From Pomacea canaliculata (lineage: Eukaryota; Mollusca; Gastropoda; Architaenioglossa; Ampullariidae): DNA of 64,000 bases. The stretch covers positions 17,784,725 to 17,848,724 of the forward strand of contig NC_037593.1 in the NCBI RefSeq assembly GCF_003073045.1, read 5' to 3'. Shown here piece by piece: positions 61,545 to 64,000 of the stretch. The position numbers were made by a program, and so were the translations under genes. Within the stretch, counting starts at the first letter, position 1; the number at the start of each line of letters is the position of its first letter. The notes below the pieces were generated by a model. That model saw only the letters and a list, made by a program, of their open reading frames with translations. It ran no database searches and was not told the origin of the DNA.

Positions 61545-63839
61545 TTACTCATAAATTATGTCACTTTTTGGAATATATTTTGGTACTCCAGTCATGTTGC
61601 GATGGTTTTTCATGGCATGAGCATACCAATCCAGCTGAGAGATCATGTGATCAAGCCCTGTCACCATGTGCTCATTTAATGGCTTTCCATTCTCATCCAA
61701 GGCATTGTGTATTTCTGGGATGGCAAAAACATTGGAGACACTGAGAGTTCCTATTTCACCTAGGAAACATCGTAACTGCATGGCAGCTCGCACCCCTCCA
61801 AAGATTCCTAAAAACACACAAACAGACCCATCAAGTAGCCCATGACCAGATTTATTTGCGTTGTATAGAGATCAAAAATGATGAAATATCGATCATGCTT
61901 ACCCACTGAATAACTGATGATGCCAGAAGGCTTGTAAGAGAATGATTTGGGTCCGAAGTGATTCAGCATGTTGCTAAGTGCTGGCGGCATGCCTGTGTTG
62001 TATTCTGCTGTTATAACAATGAAAGCATCTGCGGCTTGAATTTTTGCTTTGCAGTCAAGAAGAACTTTTGGGGCTTGTGATGGGTCTTCATAAAAGTGCA
62101 AGGCCTTCTTCAGCATGGGTAGATTTAGGTCTTCTGCATCTGCAAATCATGCTCAGTTGATTTTATAGGAGCAGATAAGTTAAATACCATGCCTTCATAA
62201 ATCACCCAAATTGAAATGGATCTGCTGTATTCTGCATTTGTACACTGGGTGTATTCTCTAAGGTCAGCTTTCAAGCTATTCAAAATCTTATAGTCAAGTG
62301 TCCCTCACATTTTTATATTTTTAGTTACATGTTTTAAAAAAATCCTGAGACCTAAGAAAATTTTTTAACCTTTCTAGTGCATTTCAAATAAAAGTGTTTC
62401 TTTTTTTTTTAAAATCTGCTTCTATACTTGTTATTTTTATTACAACATAGGATGTTTGGCACAACAATTTGTGCATTGTCAGCTATCCTGGTGACTGCGT
62501 GCATGTGTCACTCCCACCAAGTGCTTACTATACATTTGCTTTTCATACAGTTAATGTGGATGCCGCTTAGTGCTACTAAAATCCAGCTAAAATGCATTAC
62601 ACATTTCTTAACAAGCTCAACTTGATAATACTGTATTTATTTTTATTTTTACTGGGTTTTTTTTTTTTTTTATTCCCATGTTTCAGTTATTGACTCAAAA
62701 TACTTTGAATTTTTTTTAGTCATCTTTTTCTAATTACAAACAATTAAAAAGCCAACAGATGTTAAATAAAGTTTTGTGGGTTTTTTTTTTTTTTGAAGAT
62801 ATATCTTAACAGAAGCAGAAATGCTGATACTGATGTATATTATAGGTTTCAGCTACCATAATGAACCACACAGCATATTAAAGATATTCACATTTTCTTG
62901 CCTGTAATCAAAATTATGAAAAGGATCAAAACCAAGAATGACATAAAAATATACTAACATTTTATTTTATTTTTGCAATTTTTACTGTTTGCACACACTG
63001 GATATAGAAAAGCAAAACAAACAGCAGTTAATCACCTCTATAACACTATTGAACAGGAACTTTAATATTTCTATGAAAAAATGTTTTTGAGAAGAAGAAA
63101 TTGGTGTTTTGCGCCGAACCAGCATCTAAAGGTATATCACGGCAAGGCAGTCAGCCCTGTAAACACACGCCACATGCAGAGAAAGAAAAGCGTGCCTGAG
63201 GCAAGAGCTGAACCCCGTACAACCAACCTTCACTGCATTGGAGACAGGTGCAAACCGTTGTGCCACCGAACACCCCTTTTGCATTATGGGAAAGGGTGTT
63301 TGGAGTAATGTTTACAGAAGACAGTTCCCCTTCTCCCATGCAATATCACCTAAGCAACTGTTTTTTTATATTTGAATGTTTTCGATTGATTTATTTTTTT
63401 ATTTTTCAACAATAACTACAATCATCGATTTCGTTTGCTCTTTTCAGATAAGTATTGTTAAATGCACGGCGTGTACACATTTTAAGTGGAATTACACTTT
63501 ACAATAATGCATTTATGTATCCCAGAAATGACTCTTGGAATTGTTGTCTGACACTGAAGTGTTGAACAGGTTCTGAGAATGCGCGTGCTGCTCTTTCACG
63601 TGCAAATCATCGTGAAGTCTAAACTATCGAACATTACTCGCCGCCATTTTTAACATCATTGAAAAGGGTTTGGAAGCCAGGATTGATTTCATCTTAAAGC
63701 CCCGAAAAATGTGCTTACCTAACAGCATCAAGTCATACTTCGTCTTGAGCTGATGTTGCACGAACTGTGCCACTCGAGGACCAAGTCTCCCTTCACGAGT
63801 GGTTCCCAGAAACATAAGGACATTGAGTTTAGAAGCCAT
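61545..63839 (-). CDS. NADPH-dependent FMN reductase-family flavoprotein
   Basis: Three exons: 63839-63719, 62139-61903 and 61807-61545 (stop TAA). Total 621 nt, 206 residues, phases 1 and 1 closing. The flavodoxin-like fold is shown by the N-terminal strand and phosphate loop (FLGTTREGRLGPRVA, residues 10-24), the central TAEYNTGMPPALSN (84-97) that surrounds the flavin ring, and the SVGIFGGVRAA loop (117-127). Length is typical for this family of FMN-dependent quinone/azo/metal reductases. There is no signal peptide or membrane segment, so it is probably cytosolic. Substrate cannot be told from sequence. The ATG has a good context (CGACCATGG), and a TATA-like motif lies upstream. The gene converges with UNC-45. 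Confidence 0.93.
63101..63275 (-). mobile_element. tRNA-derived SINE with LINE-like tail, in reductase intron 1
   Basis: On the minus strand it begins GGTGTTCGGTGGCACAACGG (A-box-like TGGCACAACGG), then a B-box-like GGTTCAGCTCT. It ends TGCCGTGATATACC, GATGCTGG, CGGCGCAAAACACC. The end segment resembles the 3' tail of the LINE at 31.86-33.6 kb (TGCCGTGATATAGCC, TTGCTGG, CGGCGTTAAACAC). This is the expected relation of a SINE to its partner LINE. Confidence 0.6.
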
Positions 63840-63916
63840 GGTCGACTTAAAAGCTTCTTCACGTGAAAATTAGAATCCGGCGCTTTCACTGGTAAAGTAC
63901 TGACATGAAAAAAGGC

Positions 63917-63924
63917 TTTATATA
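63917..63924 (-). promoter_or_regulatory. TATA-like element of the reductase gene
   Basis: Minus-strand TATATAAA about 80 bases upstream of the ATG at 63839, with a CACGTG E-box between them (near 63,860). A start site around 63,890 would give a 5' UTR of about 50 bases. Inferred from position and motif only. Confidence 0.45.
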
Positions 63925-64000
63925 GTCCACGGAATCACTCATGGGATTGTTCCACATTATATGACCTGCCAGAGCAGCATTCCAGTGACAAGTTCCCCTG

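Overview
This is an animal nuclear genome window, AT-rich and intron-rich, most likely from a lophotrochozoan and probably a gastropod mollusc. The evidence is long introns with standard GT-AG borders, an Argonaute whose invertebrate-type residues resemble the insect AGO1 / mollusc AGO class, molluscan-style LINE and SINE tails, and many small foldback elements. The species call is an inference. No operons, CRISPR arrays or bacterial features are present.

Layout. (1) 1-2.5 kb, + strand: the 3' end of an unrecognised gene (exons 189-306 and 661-1689). (2) 8.3-45.3 kb, - strand: a complete Argonaute gene of the AGO (not PIWI) clade, reconstructed as 22 coding exons per transcript with a closed frame (2673 nt, 890 residues). 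(3) 45,469-45,540, + strand: a tRNA-Thr(CGT) just upstream of the first AGO coding exon. (4) 48.56-59.63 kb, + strand: a complete 20-exon UNC-45 myosin/Hsp90 co-chaperone gene (1055 residues) with an unusual acidic C-terminal tail. (5) 61.5-63.8 kb, - strand: a complete 3-exon NADPH-dependent FMN-reductase-family gene (206 residues). Introns and spacers carry a LINE (13.5-15.8 kb), an RNase H-bearing jockey/I-like LINE (31.86-33.6 kb), LINE tails (38.7-39.4 and 43.9-44.6 kb), a tRNA-derived SINE (63.1-63.3 kb) and several foldback elements.

Most notable: the Argonaute gene contains two tandemly duplicated, same-length, same-phase, apparently mutually exclusive exon pairs. Exons 18a/18b (91 nt each) encode the PIWI segment holding the first catalytic residue of the DEDH slicer tetrad. 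18b encodes the normal GADVTHP; 18a encodes GASITHP, replacing the catalytic Asp (residue 628, human AGO2 D597) with Ser while keeping the rest of the fold. Exons 14a/14b (123 nt each) encode alternative versions of the L2 linker, at the position of human AGO2 S387. One locus could therefore make up to four Argonautes, two predicted slicing-competent and two predicted slicer-dead. This looks like a splicing switch between cleavage and non-cleavage silencing.

Gene relations: the unknown gene and AGO converge, as do UNC-45 and the reductase. In both convergent gaps, poly(A) signals for the two strands lie back-to-back. AGO and UNC-45 are divergent, with the tRNA and a foldback element between them.
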